Origin: Oscillospiraceae bacterium
GTDB lineage: Bacteria; Bacillota; Clostridia; Oscillospirales; Ruminococcaceae
Assembly: GCA_022793675.1 (NCBI GenBank)
Contig: JAAWDH010000025.1
Span: 1-64,000 of the forward strand
Reading direction: 5' to 3'
Length of the DNA stretch: 64,000 nt
Part shown: positions 8,702-25,864 of the stretch, in pieces
How positions within the stretch are numbered: the first letter of the stretch is position 1
Layout of the letters: every line of letters begins with the position of its first letter
Notes under the pieces: model-generated
Seen by the model: only the letters and a program-made list of their open reading frames with translations
The model's database searches: none
What the model was told of the DNA's origin: nothing
Translations under genes and position numbers: made by a program

Positions 8702-9100
8702 TTATTTCCCACAGCTTCCGCCGCAGCCATGGCTTTCGCTGCGGCAGCTATGGCTCTCGCCTTCGTGATGATGGGCGCACATGGTATTGGGGTCATAGAC
8801 AAGCTTCCCCTCTGCCAGCGCCGCAGCCTGAACGTCCGCCACGCCAGAAACGCCAGGGTAAATGGCGATCCCCGCCTCGGCAAGGGCGCTGCGCGCGCCG
8901 CCGCCAATACCGCCGCAGATCAGCGCTTCAACGCCTAGGCTTTTCAAAAATCCTGCCAGCGCGCCGTGGCCGCTGCCGCCGGCGTCAACAATTTTCCTCT
9001 CGGAGATTTGGCCGCCGTTTACTTCGTAGAGTTTGAATTGCTGGGTATGGCCAAAATGCTGAAAGACCATACCATTTTCATAAGTTACTGCAATTTTCAT
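8702..9100 (-). CDS. NifX/NifB-C-type (dinitrogenase Fe-Mo cofactor biosynthesis) protein with His/Cys tail
   Basis: The 132-residue protein has the small ribonuclease-H-like NifX/NifB C-terminal fold, opening MKIAVTYENGMVFQHFGH and containing a GGIGGGARSAL block. Such proteins bind iron-sulfur or metal clusters; in organisms without nitrogenase they are thought to be general metal-cluster carriers. The last 27 residues are rich in His and Cys (HHH, HSC, HGCGGSCG), which suggests extra metal binding. AAAGGAG precedes the ATG. No nif genes are nearby, so a nitrogenase role is not supported. Confidence 0.85.
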   Translation of the reverse strand: MKIAVTYENGMVFQHFGHTQQFKLYEVNGGQISERKIVDAGGSGHGALAGFLKSLGVEALICGGIGGGARSALAEAGIAIYPGVSGVADVQAAALAEGKLVYDPNTMCAHHHEGESHSCRSESHGCGGSCGK

Positions 9101-9245
9101 AAGAAACGCTCCTTTTTCAGCCTGACCAACTAGGCACTGATTCAGTATTCCCTGAAAGCACAGCTTTTATAGCAGCTTTTACAGTTCCTCAGCCCTTAAA
9201 AACCCGTACCCTTTCGCTGCGCTTGGGAGGTATTTTTGATTAACG

Positions 9246-9953
9246 TTAAACCTTTTGCTTACATACTGCTGTAAATTTGGCAAAATAGGCCGCAAAATCT
9301 GGTGTGCGCCCGTCATAATACGGCCCCGTCAGACGCTCTGGGTGGAACTGCGTCCCCCAAATGGGCAGGCTTTTGTGTTCATAACCTTCCACAATCCCTT
9401 CGACCGACCAGGCTGTCGCCCAAAGCCCCTCCCCCAGCTTGCGCACAGCCTGATGGTGGGTGGAATTGACCTTGAACTCTCCGCCATAAAGCCCGTAAAG
9501 CAGTGAACCTTCCGCCGCTTTGCAGGGATGGCGCAGCCTGCTGTCGGAGTGGTTGAACCCCAGCTGCTCCGGCAGGTCCTGCCATAAATCGCCGCCCAGC
9601 ACAACGTTGAGCACCTGGAAGCCCCGGCAAATGGCCAAAATGGGCTTTCTGCGTTCTAGGAAAGCCTTCGCCAGCGGCATTTCATGGGCATCCCGCAGCG
9701 CATCGATGGTGACGCTGCTGTTCAGGACCTCTTCGCCGTACCATTTAGGATCCATATCCTCGCCGCCGGACAGCAAAAGCCCATCGCAGAGTTCCGCCAG
9801 CTCCTCAGGGCGCTGTTCCATCGAAAGCACTGGCAAGCCGCCTGCCGCAGACACTGCCAACCCATAAGAAGCGGGCAAAGATATTCTACGGCCCTCCTCA
9901 TAGCTTTTCAGGTCGCTGCTACTGGAAACGCAAATAACAGGTTTTGACAACAT
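9246..9953 (-). CDS. Class I glutamine amidotransferase-like hydrolase (peptidase C26, PuuD-like)
   Basis: The 235-residue enzyme belongs to the gamma-glutamyl-gamma-aminobutyrate hydrolase family. The nucleophile Cys109 lies in AICRGFQVLN and the His-Glu pair in QFHPE near residue 206. The reaction expected is hydrolysis of a gamma-glutamyl amide, as in putrescine degradation. No other puu genes are near, so the substrate is open. A strong AAGGAGGAG ribosome site precedes the ATG. It appears monocistronic: 145 bases separate it from the NifX-like gene and 120 from the GH95 gene. Confidence 0.9.
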   Translation of the reverse strand: MLSKPVICVSSSSDLKSYEEGRRISLPASYGLAVSAAGGLPVLSMEQRPEELAELCDGLLLSGGEDMDPKWYGEEVLNSSVTIDALRDAHEMPLAKAFLERRKPILAICRGFQVLNVVLGGDLWQDLPEQLGFNHSDSRLRHPCKAAEGSLLYGLYGGEFKVNSTHHQAVRKLGEGLWATAWSVEGIVEGYEHKSLPIWGTQFHPERLTGPYYDGRTPDFAAYFAKFTAVCKQKV

Positions 9954-10073
9954 AAGACTCCTCCTTCACGCAAACACAACCGGAATTAACGGCGGCACGC
10001 TTCCTATAAAATGTTCAAAACAAAGTTCAATTCCTTCGGGCATTGCCCTGCTGAGAGCGCGCAGCCTGCCTAT

Positions 10074-12218
10074 TTAACCAGCTGGATAGACGCGGCTTTC
10101 GGTAAGCTGGCCGTCTTTCCAGGACAGGTCGACTGCTTTGCCATTTTTGATCCGCAGGCCTTTGACGGAACCGCTTTTCCAAGCCGCCGGCAAGGCAGGC
10201 AGGAACTTTACCTCGCCGCCGCGGTCCTGAACCAGCATATTGGCGATAGCCGCAGTGCCGCCGAAATTGCCGTCAATCTGGAAGGGCGGATGGGTGTCCC
10301 AAAGGTTGGGCAGCGTCGAACGGGTCAGCAAAACGCGCAGAAAATGGGCGGCTTTCTCCTTATCCCCCAAGACGGCGTAAAGGTTGATTAGCCAAGCGCA
10401 GCTCCAACCGGTGTGGCCGCCGCCGTTTTCAATGCGGCGCTGCAAAGATTTGCGGCAGGCTTTGATAAGCGCCGGCTGCCCGACAAATTCATCGCCGGGG
10501 AACAGGCCGTAGAGGTGGGAAACGTGACGGTGGCCTGGCTCGGCTTCGTCAAAGTCCTTGTACCATTCCTGAAGCTGGCCATAGCGGCCGATCTGGTAGG
10601 GATAGAGACGGGGCAGCTTTTCCCTAATCAACGCGCAGATTTCATCATCCTCATGAAGGGCCTCGCAGGCTGACAGATAATGACGGAAAACCTCCCGCAC
10701 CAGCGTCATGTCCATCGTTGCAGCCATGGAAACTGCTTGGGGTTCGCCAGTAGCTGGGTCGATGAAGTGGTTTTCCGGCGAAGTTGAAGGGCTAGCAACC
10801 AGATACCCGTTTTCTTCTGTCAAAAAATCACAGTAAAATAGGGCGGCTTCCCGCAGAATAGGCCGCACCGTTTCCCGCAGGAAAGCGGCGTCTGGGCAGT
10901 ACTCGTAACAGCGCCAAAGCTCCTGGCACATCCAGGCCCCTGCGCCGGTATACATCGACCAGACCGCGCTCCCCTCCCGGCCGGTGCTGCGGCCAAAATA
11001 AACCCCGACCGGGTTGGCGGACGCCCAGCCGTCCACATTATGGGCAACACAAAAACCCCGACAGCCAAACCAGCAGCGGGCAACCTCCTTCCCGCTTTCC
11101 ACCAGTTGGGAAAGCAGGCGGAAATAAGGCGTCAGCGCTTCAGGAAGGGCGCAGCTCAGCGCAGGCCAGACGTTCATTTCGGTGTTGATGTTCACAGTGA
11201 AGTTGCTGCTCCAAGGCGGGCGCATTTCCCAGCACCAGATCCCCTGCAAATTGGGCGGCAGGGTGCTGTCCTCATTGGCGGAACTGATAAGCAGATAGCG
11301 GCCGTACTGGAAATAGAGGGCGTAAAGGCCGTTGTCCTCCTCGCCATCGCGCAGGCGCTGCAGACGCTCGTCCGTCGGCAGGTCAAGCTGCGGCCCCAGA
11401 TCCAGCTCCACGCGGCGGTAGCGCTGCTGATAATCCACCAAATGGCGGGAGAGCAGCACAGGGTAAAGGGGCGGCTTTTCAGCAAGCTGGAGAGCAGAAA
11501 AGAATAAAAGGATCGTGGACGCGCCGGAAATTTCCAAGACGCCGTCCGCCCAGCTGACAGTGCCATCGGTATCTGCAACAGTTAAGCGGGAAGGGATTTT
11601 GCGGCCCTTCGTCCCCCAGATAATCGGCTCGCCGTCTTGGACATAGACGGGGTCAACGTGCTCGGGACAGCGCAGGCCATAATCTACCGACTGGCCGTCA
11701 AAGCGGACACTGTCTATTTTCAGCTGGGCGTCAAGCTGGATTTTGACCAATTCCATGGCGGCCGAGGCTTGAAGGCGCACAGCCAGCAACGCATCAGGAC
11801 GGCTGGCAAAAACCTGCCGGGTATAAGAGACGCCGTCGGCTTCATAGCTGACCGTGGCCATAGCGGTTTCCAGGTCAAGCGTGCGGCGGTAATGGGCAAC
11901 TTGACCCCCATGGGGAAACTGGATCCGCAAGTTGCCCAACGGCAGGTAGGACTCGCCATATGGGCCAAGCATCTTTTCCTCCACCAGCTTCTGCGCTTCG
12001 CCATAACGCTCCTCGCGGATCAGCCGGCGGCATTCTTCCAGATGGCCCAAGGCATCGCGGTTGCAGCGGTCATAAGGCACGCCAGACCACACCGACTCCT
12101 CATTGAGGCCGATCAGCTCTTCCGCAGGCGTCCCCCAGACCATCCCCCCAAGCCTGCCGTTTCCCACCGGCAGAACCTCCGTCCAAGCGGAAGCAGGGGT
12201 TTTATAGGTTAGCTCCAT
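10074..12218 (-). CDS. Glycoside hydrolase family 95 (alpha-L-fucosidase or alpha-L-galactosidase)
   Basis: The enzyme has about 714 residues and no signal peptide, so it probably acts on imported oligosaccharides. Family 95 enzymes invert alpha-1,2-linked L-fucose (some L-galactose), as in mucin or milk glycans. The sequence carries NIN (343-345) followed by [15 protein letters not shown] with Glu482, and QIDGNFGGT with Asp649; these match family blocks containing the catalytic Glu, Asn and Asp residues. The ATG at 12218 was chosen because the product then begins MELTYKTP as family members do; a TTG at 12236 is possible. No good ribosome site is visible for either start, and an inverted repeat overlaps the leader. 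Confidence 0.92.
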   Translation of the reverse strand: MELTYKTPASAWTEVLPVGNGRLGGMVWGTPAEELIGLNEESVWSGVPYDRCNRDALGHLEECRRLIREERYGEAQKLVEEKMLGPYGESYLPLGNLRIQFPHGGQVAHYRRTLDLETAMATVSYEADGVSYTRQVFASRPDALLAVRLQASAAMELVKIQLDAQLKIDSVRFDGQSVDYGLRCPEHVDPVYVQDGEPIIWGTKGRKIPSRLTVADTDGTVSWADGVLEISGASTILLFFSALQLAEKPPLYPVLLSRHLVDYQQRYRRVELDLGPQLDLPTDERLQRLRDGEEDNGLYALYFQYGRYLLISSANEDSTLPPNLQGIWCWEMRPPWSSNFTVNINTEMNVWPALSCALPEALTPYFRLLSQLVESGKEVARCWFGCRGFCVAHNVDGWASANPVGVYFGRSTGREGSAVWSMYTGAGAWMCQELWRCYEYCPDAAFLRETVRPILREAALFYCDFLTEENGYLVASPSTSPENHFIDPATGEPQAVSMAATMDMTLVREVFRHYLSACEALHEDDEICALIREKLPRLYPYQIGRYGQLQEWYKDFDEAEPGHRHVSHLYGLFPGDEFVGQPALIKACRKSLQRRIENGGGHTGWSCAWLINLYAVLGDKEKAAHFLRVLLTRSTLPNLWDTHPPFQIDGNFGGTAAIANMLVQDRGGEVKFLPALPAAWKSGSVKGLRIKNGKAVDLSWKDGQLTESRVYPAG

Positions 12219-12234
12219 GATGAATTTGCCATTC

Positions 12235-12265
12235 AACGCTGCCAGAATGATTTAAGGGCAGCGTT
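12235..12265 (-). promoter_or_regulatory. Inverted repeat in the GH95 leader
   Basis: A perfect 9-bp inverted repeat (12235-12243 with 12257-12265, 13-base loop) lies just upstream of the GH95 start. It could be an operator for a sugar-responsive repressor or a leader hairpin affecting translation. No regulator gene is adjacent. Confidence 0.5.
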
Positions 12266-12358
12266 GTTCCTTTCGTCATAATCTTGCCGGCTGTCTTTGA
12301 CAGCTGGACTTTCTTCCATTATAGCAGTTTTCTGCGAAAAAATCCAGTGGCATTTCAA

Positions 12359-12402
12359 CAAAAAATACAAAGGCGCTTCCAGCCATTAGCCAGAAGCGCC
12401 CT
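12359..12402 (-). terminator. tuf terminator
   Basis: The stem pairs 12372-12379 with 12393-12400 and continues with A-U pairs; on the minus strand it is followed by a T-rich run. It lies 22 bases after the tuf stop and ends the str operon. Confidence 0.88.
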
Positions 12403-12423
12403 TCAAAGCGAAATTAAGAAAGA

Positions 12424-13626
12424 TTACTCAACAATGCTGGAAACAACGCCGGAACCAATGGTTCTGCCGCCCTCGCGGATAGCGAAGCGCAGGTTCTCTT
12501 CCATAGCGACGGGGGTGATCAGCTCGACGTCGAAATCGAGGTTATCACCGGGCATAGCCATATCAGTGCCTTCAGGCAGAGTGATGATGCCGGTAACGTC
12601 GGTAGTACGGAAATAGAACTGAGGTCTGTAGTTGGTGAAGAACGCCTTATGACGGCCGCCCTCTTCCTTCTTTAGAACATAAACAGAGCAATGGAACTTG
12701 GTGTGAGGATGAACGGAACCGGGTTTCGCAATAACCTGGCCTCTTTCGATTTCATTGCGCTGTACACCGCGGAGCAGAGCACCGACGTTGTCGCCAGCCT
12801 CGGCGAAATCCAGGGTCTTGCGGAACATCTCCAGACCAGTAACAACAGAAGAGCCTCTCTCTTCCTTCAAGCCAACGATCTCAACGGGGTCGCCAACCTT
12901 GATAGTGCCTCTCTCAACACGGCCAGTAGCAACGGTACCGCGGCCAGAGATGGTCATGACGTCCTCAACAGGCATCAAGAAGTCTTTGTCGGAAGCACGC
13001 TGAGGGGTGGGGATATAATCGTCAACAGCGTCCATCAGCTTGAAAATGCACTCATAAGCAGGATCGGAAGGATCGGTAGAGGTGCATTCCAGCGCGCCCA
13101 GAGCGGTGCCGCGGATGATAGGGGTGTCGTCGCCGGGGAAATCGTACTCGGAAAGCATATCGCGGATTTCCATCTCAACCAGATCCAGCAGTTCCTCGTC
13201 GTCAACCTGGTCAACCTTGTTCATGAAAACAACGATGTAGGGAACGCCGACCTGACGGGACAGCAGGATGTGCTCACGGGTCTGGGGCATGGGGCCGTCA
13301 GCAGAAGAAACGACCAGGATCGCACCATCCATCTGGGCAGCACCGGTAATCATGTTCTTGACGTAGTCAGCATGGCCGGGGCAGTCGACGTGGGCGTAGT
13401 GACGCTTGTCGGTTTCGTATTCAACGTGAGCGGTGTTGATTGTGATACCGCGAGCGCGCTCTTCGGGAGCCTTATCGATCATATCGTAGGCCTCAAACTG
13501 AGCCTGGCCCTTCAGAGCCAGAACCTTCGTGATAGCAGCGGTCAGAGTAGTTTTGCCGTGGTCAACGTGGCCGATTGTGCCGATGTTGACATGGGGCTTG
13601 GTTCTTTCAAAATGCGCCTTTGCCAT
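12424..13626 (-). CDS. tuf: Elongation factor Tu
   Basis: The translational GTPase that delivers aminoacyl-tRNA to the ribosome, 400 residues. The P loop GHVDHGKT is at 19-26; [15 protein letters not shown] and NKVD follow, then domains II and III. It is the last gene of the str cluster, 86 bases after fusA, and has its own promoter in that gap as well as a strong GGAGG ribosome site. A terminator follows. No second tuf copy is in the window. Confidence 0.99.
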   Translation of the reverse strand: MAKAHFERTKPHVNIGTIGHVDHGKTTLTAAITKVLALKGQAQFEAYDMIDKAPEERARGITINTAHVEYETDKRHYAHVDCPGHADYVKNMITGAAQMDGAILVVSSADGPMPQTREHILLSRQVGVPYIVVFMNKVDQVDDEELLDLVEMEIRDMLSEYDFPGDDTPIIRGTALGALECTSTDPSDPAYECIFKLMDAVDDYIPTPQRASDKDFLMPVEDVMTISGRGTVATGRVERGTIKVGDPVEIVGLKEERGSSVVTGLEMFRKTLDFAEAGDNVGALLRGVQRNEIERGQVIAKPGSVHPHTKFHCSVYVLKKEEGGRHKAFFTNYRPQFYFRTTDVTGIITLPEGTDMAMPGDNLDFDVELITPVAMEENLRFAIREGGRTIGSGVVSSIVE

Positions 13627-13668
13627 TAGAAATTTCCTCCTTTTTTTAAAGCAGTGCTTTTACTTACA

Positions 13669-13697
13669 ATATTAGCAGAAAAATCCGGAAAATTCAA
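13669..13697 (-). promoter_or_regulatory. tuf promoter
   Basis: On the minus strand TTGAAT (13692-13697) and TAATAT (13669-13674) are 17 bases apart in the fusA-tuf gap. It would allow extra tuf transcription independent of rpsL-rpsG-fusA. Confidence 0.65.
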
Positions 13698-13712
13698 GTG
13701 CTTTTTCAGAAC

Positions 13713-15839
13713 TTATCCGTTATTTTTGGTTCTGTCCGAAACAATCTTTTCCGCGATGCTCTTGGGAACCTCTACATAGTGGCTGGGCTCCATGGTGTAC
13801 TGGCCGCGGCCCTGGGTCTTGGAACGCAGGTCGGTAGCGTAACCGAACATCTCAGAAAGCGGGACAAATGCGGTGATCTGCTGGGCGCCCAGACGGGCTT
13901 CCATCCCCTGGATCTGACCGCGGCGGGAGTTCAGGTCGCCGATAACGTCGCCCATATAATCTTCGGGGACAATAACGACCACCTTCATGATAGGCTCCAT
14001 GATAACCGGCTTAGCCTTGCGGAGCGCTTCTTTCAGCGCCATAGAACCGGCAATCTTAAAGGCCATTTCAGAAGAGTCGACTTCGTGGTAAGAGCCGTCG
14101 TACAGCTCGACCTTAATGTCCACAACCGGATAGCCTGCCAGCACGCCGGACTGCATCGCGCCCTGGATACCGGCATCAACCGCAGGGATATATTCCTTGG
14201 GGATCGCACCGCCGACAATGCGGTTTTCAAAGACATAGCCAGCGCCAGACTCGTTGGGGGACACGCGGATCTTGACATGGCCGTACTGGCCTTTACCGCC
14301 GGACTGACGGGCATATTTGTTGTCTACATCGGCCTCGCCCTGAATCGTTTCGCGGTAGGCAACCTGGGGTTTGCCCACGTTGGCTTCCACCTTGAACTCA
14401 CGGAGCAGTCGGTCTACGATGATTTCCAGATGCAGCTCGCCCATACCGGCGATAATGGTCTGCCCAGTTTCCTCATCGGTATAGGTTTTGAAGGTGGGAT
14501 CCTCTTCAGCCAGCTTCGCCAGCGCGATGCCCATCTTTTCCTGACCCGCCTTAGTCTTAGGCTCAATTGCAACGCGGATAACAGGCTCCGGGAACTCCAT
14601 GGATTCCAGCACAACCTCATGTTTGGGGTCGCACAGGGTGTCGCCGGTAGTGGTCTGCTTCAGACCAACGGCGGCGGCAATATCGCCGGCATAGCAGGTT
14701 TCGATGTCCTGCCGGTGGTTGGCGTGCATCATCAGGATACGGCCCATACGCTCCGACTTCTCTTTGACAGAGTTGTAAACAGTAGCGCCGGCGTCGATCG
14801 TACCAGAATAGACGCGGAAGAAACAGAGCTTGCCCACAAAGGGATCGGTAGCAATTTTGAACGCAAGGGCAGAGAAAGGCTCTTCGTCAGAAGAATGACG
14901 CTCGGTCTCTTCCCCAGTGTCAGGGTCGGTGCCTTTGATCGCAGCGATATCGGTAGGGGCAGGCATATAGTCGACAATCGCGTCCAAAAGCTTCTGGACG
15001 CCCTTGTTCTTATAAGCGGTGCCGCAAGTGACAGGGACGATGGTGTTAGCAATCGTCTCCCGGCGGATGGCGGCCTTCAGCTCCTCAATTGAGAGTTCGG
15101 CGCCTTCCAGATATTTTTCCATCAGGGCCTCGTCGTTCTCGGCCACAGCCTCAACCAATTGGGTCCTGTATTCCTCGGCCCTGTCCTTCATATCGTCGGG
15201 AATATCAATAACAGAGATGTCGTTGCCCAGATCGTCGTTATAGATATAGGCCTTCATCTCCAGCAGGTCGATAAGCCCTTTGAAGGTATCCTCAGCGCCG
15301 ATGGGCAGCTGGATCGGGACAGCGTTGCATTTCAGCCGATCCCGCATCATGCTGACGACGTTGTAGAAGTCCGCGCCCATGATGTCCATCTTATTGACGA
15401 ACGCCATGCGTGGAACGTGATAGTTGTTCGCCTGATGCCACACAGTCTCAGACTGGGGCTCTACGCCGCCTTTGGCGCAGAAAACGGTTACCGAACCGTC
15501 CAGCACGCGCAGCGAACGTTCAACCTCAACGGTGAAGTCCACGTGACCGGGGGTGTCGATAATATTGATCCGATGCCGATGGGCCGCGGCCGCGTCGGGA
15601 TCGTGCTGGAATTCAGTATGGCTCCAATAACAAGTAGTCGCAGCAGAGGTAATCGTGATGCCTCTTTCCTGCTCCTGCGCCATCCAGTCCATCGTTGCAG
15701 TACCCTCATGGGTATCACCGATTTTATGGGTCTTACCGGTGTAATACAGGATACGTTCGGTGGTGGTGGTTTTACCGGCGTCGATGTGAGCCATTATACC
15801 AATATTCCGGGTCATTTCCAGAGATACTTCTCTTGGCAT
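13713..15839 (-). CDS. fusA: Elongation factor G
   Basis: The translocation GTPase, 708 residues from the ATG at 15839, which has AGGAGG 5-6 bases upstream. An in-frame extension of 31 residues upstream is not homologous to EF-G. Visible features: P loop [33 protein letters not shown] switch II, NKMD, then domains II-V. It sits between rpsG and tuf in the classic str order, and its product works with EF-Tu in elongation. Confidence 0.99.
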   Translation of the reverse strand: MPREVSLEMTRNIGIMAHIDAGKTTTTERILYYTGKTHKIGDTHEGTATMDWMAQEQERGITITSAATTCYWSHTEFQHDPDAAAAHRHRINIIDTPGHVDFTVEVERSLRVLDGSVTVFCAKGGVEPQSETVWHQANNYHVPRMAFVNKMDIMGADFYNVVSMMRDRLKCNAVPIQLPIGAEDTFKGLIDLLEMKAYIYNDDLGNDISVIDIPDDMKDRAEEYRTQLVEAVAENDEALMEKYLEGAELSIEELKAAIRRETIANTIVPVTCGTAYKNKGVQKLLDAIVDYMPAPTDIAAIKGTDPDTGEETERHSSDEEPFSALAFKIATDPFVGKLCFFRVYSGTIDAGATVYNSVKEKSERMGRILMMHANHRQDIETCYAGDIAAAVGLKQTTTGDTLCDPKHEVVLESMEFPEPVIRVAIEPKTKAGQEKMGIALAKLAEEDPTFKTYTDEETGQTIIAGMGELHLEIIVDRLLREFKVEANVGKPQVAYRETIQGEADVDNKYARQSGGKGQYGHVKIRVSPNESGAGYVFENRIVGGAIPKEYIPAVDAGIQGAMQSGVLAGYPVVDIKVELYDGSYHEVDSSEMAFKIAGSMALKEALRKAKPVIMEPIMKVVVIVPEDYMGDVIGDLNSRRGQIQGMEARLGAQQITAFVPLSEMFGYATDLRSKTQGRGQYTMEPSHYVEVPKSIAEKIVSDRTKNNG

Positions 15840-15977
15840 AATATCCTCCTCAAGCAAGTCTTGCCGCAGCAGGAAGGGTTCCCTGCCGCCCACCTCTCTT
15901 TTTGGGAAAGGCGAGACTTTCTGTCTGCACACCGAACATTCTGCCCGGTGTAACCATTTTTATGCAGAAGCGCAGCA

Positions 15978-16448
15978 TTACCATCTGAAATGGGCGAAAG
16001 CCTTGTTGGCTTCGGCCATCTTATGGGTATCCTCGCGCTTTTTGCAGGCGCCGCCAGTGTTATTGAGCGCGTCCATGATCTCCCCAGCCAGACGCTCCTT
16101 CATCGTTTTTTCAGAGCGGTTGCGGGAATAAGTGGTAAGCCAGCGCAGCCCTAAGGTCTGACGCCGCTCCGGACGGACTTCCATCGGAACCTGATAGGTC
16201 GCGCCGCCGACGCGGCGGGACTTGACCTCCAAAACGGGCATGATGTTTTCCAACGCTTCGGTGAACGCCTCCAGGGCGTCCTTGCCGGTCTTTTCAGACA
16301 CAATCTCAAAAGCGCCGTAAACAATCTTCTGAGCAACACCTTTCTTGCCGTCAAGCATGATGTTGTTGATCAGCCGGGTAACCAGCTTGGAATTATACAT
16401 AGGATCAGGCAAAACGTCACGTTTTGCAATTCGACCTCTTCTTGGCAC
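15978..16448 (-). CDS. rpsG: 30S ribosomal protein S7
   Basis: Primary rRNA-binding protein of the 30S head, 156 residues, the standard length. The start is a GTG at 16448, with GGAGGG seven bases before it; an upstream in-frame GTG lies inside the ribosome site region. The sequence [19 protein letters not shown] is typical. S7 often represses its own operon by binding the rpsL-rpsG gap; that gap is about 150 bases here, but no S7 site was verified. Confidence 0.98.
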   Translation of the reverse strand: MPRRGRIAKRDVLPDPMYNSKLVTRLINNIMLDGKKGVAQKIVYGAFEIVSEKTGKDALEAFTEALENIMPVLEVKSRRVGGATYQVPMEVRPERRQTLGLRWLTTYSRNRSEKTMKERLAGEIMDALNNTGGACKKREDTHKMAEANKAFAHFRW

Positions 16449-16597
16449 TTTACTTCCCTCCTTCACAGAATGAATTCATCGGTACTCGAAAGTAAACTTA
16501 CTCCGTCTGCGCACAAGGGCCGAATAGGTTTTGCCTTGATTCGTGCCATTGCTGCCTTCGGGTTCAGGGCCAGAGAGTCCTCTCCAGCTGAACAGTC

Positions 16598-17023
16598 TTA
16601 CTTCTTCGCACCAGCTTTAGGACGTTTAGCCCCGTACTTAGAACGGGACTGCATCCTTCCGTTGACGCCCTGGGTATCCAGAGTACCACGGATAATGTGG
16701 TAACGAACGCCAGGAAGGTCCTTAACACGTCCGCCGCGGATCAGGACCACCGAGTGCTCCTGCAGGTTGTGGCCGACACCGGGGATATAAGCGGTTACTT
16801 CCATCCCGTTGGTCAGCTTGACTCTGGCGACCTTACGAAGCGCGGAGTTCGGCTTCTTCGGGGTCAGGGTTCTGACGTTGGTGCAGACGCCTCTCTTTTG
16901 AGGAGAGCTCTGATCGGTGGGCTGTTTGGTCATCGAGTTGAAGCCGCGGTTCAGCGCAGGCGCAGTAGACTTGTTGGCCTGGACGGCTCTGCCCTTTCTG
17001 ACGAGCTGGTTAAAGGTTGGCAT
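16598..17023 (-). CDS. rpsL: 30S ribosomal protein S12
   Basis: Decoding-centre ribosomal protein, 141 residues from the ATG at 17023 (AAGGAGG eight bases upstream). It contains [16 protein letters not shown] and the loop [13 protein letters not shown]. The Lys in TPKKPNS and in GGRVKDLPG, where streptomycin-resistance changes occur in other species, is the usual residue. First gene of the str operon behind its own promoter. Confidence 0.98.
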   Translation of the reverse strand: MPTFNQLVRKGRAVQANKSTAPALNRGFNSMTKQPTDQSSPQKRGVCTNVRTLTPKKPNSALRKVARVKLTNGMEVTAYIPGVGHNLQEHSVVLIRGGRVKDLPGVRYHIIRGTLDTQGVNGRMQSRSKYGAKRPKAGAKK

Positions 17024-17127
17024 AAATGGCACCTCCTTATTTTTATAGCGTTGCGGGGCACCGGCATACCCTATACAGACAGACTAATATGCAGGTATAA
17101 TCGTATGCCATTCCCACACAATTTAAT

Positions 17128-17156
17128 AGGATACCACATTTTGCCGGGCTTGTCAA
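17128..17156 (-). promoter_or_regulatory. rpsL (str operon) promoter
   Basis: Minus-strand TTGACA (17151-17156) and TATCCT (17128-17133) are 17 bases apart, about 100 bases before the rpsL start. It separates str operon transcription from rpoBC. Confidence 0.75.
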
Positions 17157-17259
17157 GGAAATCTCCGAAAAAACCGGCAATTTCCGAGCTTTTTGTGGCT
17201 TTCAACGTTTGACAAAAGAGTTTTTCGGATTTATTGGGCAGTTTGTCCCCTGCTGGCCT

Positions 17260-17604
17260 TTAGTTATCTGAAAATACGCTGACGACGGATATCCTTCCTA
17301 TAATCTGCGCATTAAACTCATCCAGGCTTTCGGCTGGAACCCATAACTCTTTGTGATAGCTGTCCCCGACCTGATGAACCTCAAATTGCCTACAATAAGC
17401 GTCGTCAATCTCAAATTTTACCACATAGCCTTTATGGTCATCATTATATTTCACATTCCATCCGGAAGCAATCTCTGCTGCATACCGTTCTGTCAAAACT
17501 GGATAAAAAATAGGTTGCTCCGGCAATCTAGGCGGGAATCTGCAATAACCGCTTTCCTTAATAAGATCTAATTCTTTGGTGCCAACAGGCCGATATAAGA
17601 CCAA
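17260..17604 (-). CDS. Small conserved protein resembling those annotated ADP-ribosylation/crystallin J1
   Basis: The 114-residue soluble protein opens VLYRPVGTKELDLI and continues with FPPRLPEQPIFYPVL. It resembles a family of roughly 110-residue bacterial proteins carried in databases under the name ADP-ribosylation/crystallin J1, whose function is not established. The start is TTG at 17604 with an AAAGGAAA-type ribosome site. It lies between rpoC and rpsL, after a terminator-like hairpin, where many Clostridia carry an L7Ae-like ribosomal gene. Its codons are visibly AT-richer than its neighbours, which suggests a later insertion. Confidence 0.75.
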   Translation of the reverse strand: MVLYRPVGTKELDLIKESGYCRFPPRLPEQPIFYPVLTERYAAEIASGWNVKYNDDHKGYVVKFEIDDAYCRQFEVHQVGDSYHKELWVPAESLDEFNAQIIGRISVVSVFSDN

Positions 17605-17713
17605 GTTTCCTTTCCCTCCACAATTTTTGACTGGCTGTAGCCAATCCCAGGTTCAATACTCAACAAAACCACTCCCAGCATCTTAGCGGGCCAAACGGCA
17701 AACAAGACGCCTT

Positions 17714-17747
17714 TTTTATAAAAGGCCAGAGGAATAAACCTCTGGCC
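17714..17747 (-). terminator. rpoBC terminator
   Basis: A 9-bp perfect stem (17724-17732 with 17739-17747), followed on the minus strand by TTTTATAAAAAA, lies 26 bases after the rpoC stop. It separates rpoBC from the small gene and the str operon. Confidence 0.9.
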
Positions 17748-17772
17748 CTATCACAGCCCTGCCGAAGCAGGA

Positions 17773-21306
<3,534 letters not shown>

Positions 21307-21323
21307 ATTGCGCCCTTCTTCCC

Positions 21324-25163
<3,840 letters not shown>

Positions 25164-25395
25164 AGGCTTGATCACTCCTCATTTGATTGGCGCGGGAAAA
25201 AAGGCGGCTTCCCTGAAACTCCGCCGTCTGAAATTTCCGCCTTCCCATGCGCACAGCAATACCCATTGTGCAATAGGGACAATCTTCTTGGCAGGAGTTG
25301 CTGTCTCTTTTGCACAAATTAACAGAAAAATTTTATGTTCCTTTTAACAAAAACCTGTGCTAAAAGTATACATATACATGATGATACAGTTTACT

Positions 25396-25424
25396 ATTAT
25401 AGAACATTCAAAGGGGTTTGTCAA
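25396..25424 (-). promoter_or_regulatory. rpoBC promoter
   Basis: Minus-strand TTGACA (25419-25424) and TATAAT (25396-25401) are exactly 17 bases apart, a perfect consensus. Transcription would begin near 25389, giving a leader of about 225 bases before rpoB. Confidence 0.9.
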
Positions 25425-25692
25425 GGGTTTTGGGGGATTTTTTCAAAAATTTCCCTGTCTTATTTTGGCCCAGATTTTGGAAAAAATGCAGGGGACGAAC
25501 TGCTTTCTAAAAGCTAAGCTCCTCTTTAAAAAGCAACCCGTTACTCTTTTAGAATTTCACTTAAAAGATGGTAGAAGAATCTATCGACACAGAAGGCGGC
25601 TTTTCAAGGATAAACGAGTATCTTAGGGATTAAAAGTCTTTAAGTTTAGCTTTGCTAAACTTGAGCTTCTTTTCAAAAAACGATGCGTACTC
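25425..25692. other. Non-coding stretch between two divergent promoters
   Basis: No gene is supported in this part of the gap (25164-25864) between rpoB and the YhfC-like gene. It holds a perfect 9-bp hairpin at 25642-25662 inside a stretch resembling the dispersed repeats described at 46.0 and 60.3 kb (shared AAAAGTCTTT before a hairpin). Confidence 0.5.
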
Positions 25693-25721
25693 TTGACAAA
25701 TAAACGAAAACCGTGTATAAT
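25693..25721 (+). promoter_or_regulatory. Consensus promoter for a candidate structured RNA
   Basis: Plus-strand TTGACA (25693-25698) and TATAAT (25716-25721) are 17 bases apart, a perfect sigma-A promoter. No plus-strand gene follows; it points into a strongly structured stretch and then the 3' end of the convergent YhfC-like gene. Confidence 0.85.
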
Positions 25722-25728
25722 GATAAAT

Positions 25729-25862
25729 GAAATTATGTTCGCCTTCCCACGCTGCCCGCTGGCAGGACGGGCGCAAAGCCGCCAAGGTTGGCAAGCCCTG
25801 GCGGCTGTATCTCCTCATAATTCCCTCAGTAAGCACAACACTTTCTTTAGAAAGCGAGGCTG
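25729..25862 (+). ncRNA. Candidate structured small RNA
   Basis: Transcription from the promoter at 25693-25721 would start near 25729. Immediately there, 25731-25737 can pair with 25816-25822, closing a domain. The domain contains hairpins 25754-25758/25768-25772 and 25777-25784/25799-25806 (8 bp perfect), joined by GCAA. A small hairpin (25841-25854) follows near the 3' end. No long plus-strand reading frame with homology is seen. The GCAAAGCC stretch recalls part of the cyclic-di-GMP-I consensus, but the other conserved parts are missing. The 3' end is uncertain. Known class: none recognised. Confidence 0.5.
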
Positions 25863-25864
25863 AA

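Noticed and set aside
13698-15092. Plus-strand open frame of 464 codons opposite fusA
   Set aside because: It lies entirely antisense to fusA, has no ribosome site or homology, and reflects GC-biased codon use of EF-G.
25729-25822. Cyclic-di-GMP-I (GEMM) riboswitch
   Set aside because: GCAAAGCC is present, but the conserved upstream GCAAACC segment, the tetraloop receptor arrangement and the 3' closing sequence are not, and no downstream gene is in the right orientation.
25630-25836. Minus-strand open frame of 68 codons in the rpoB-YhfC gap
   Set aside because: It runs through the structured RNA candidate and the promoter on the other strand and has no homology.
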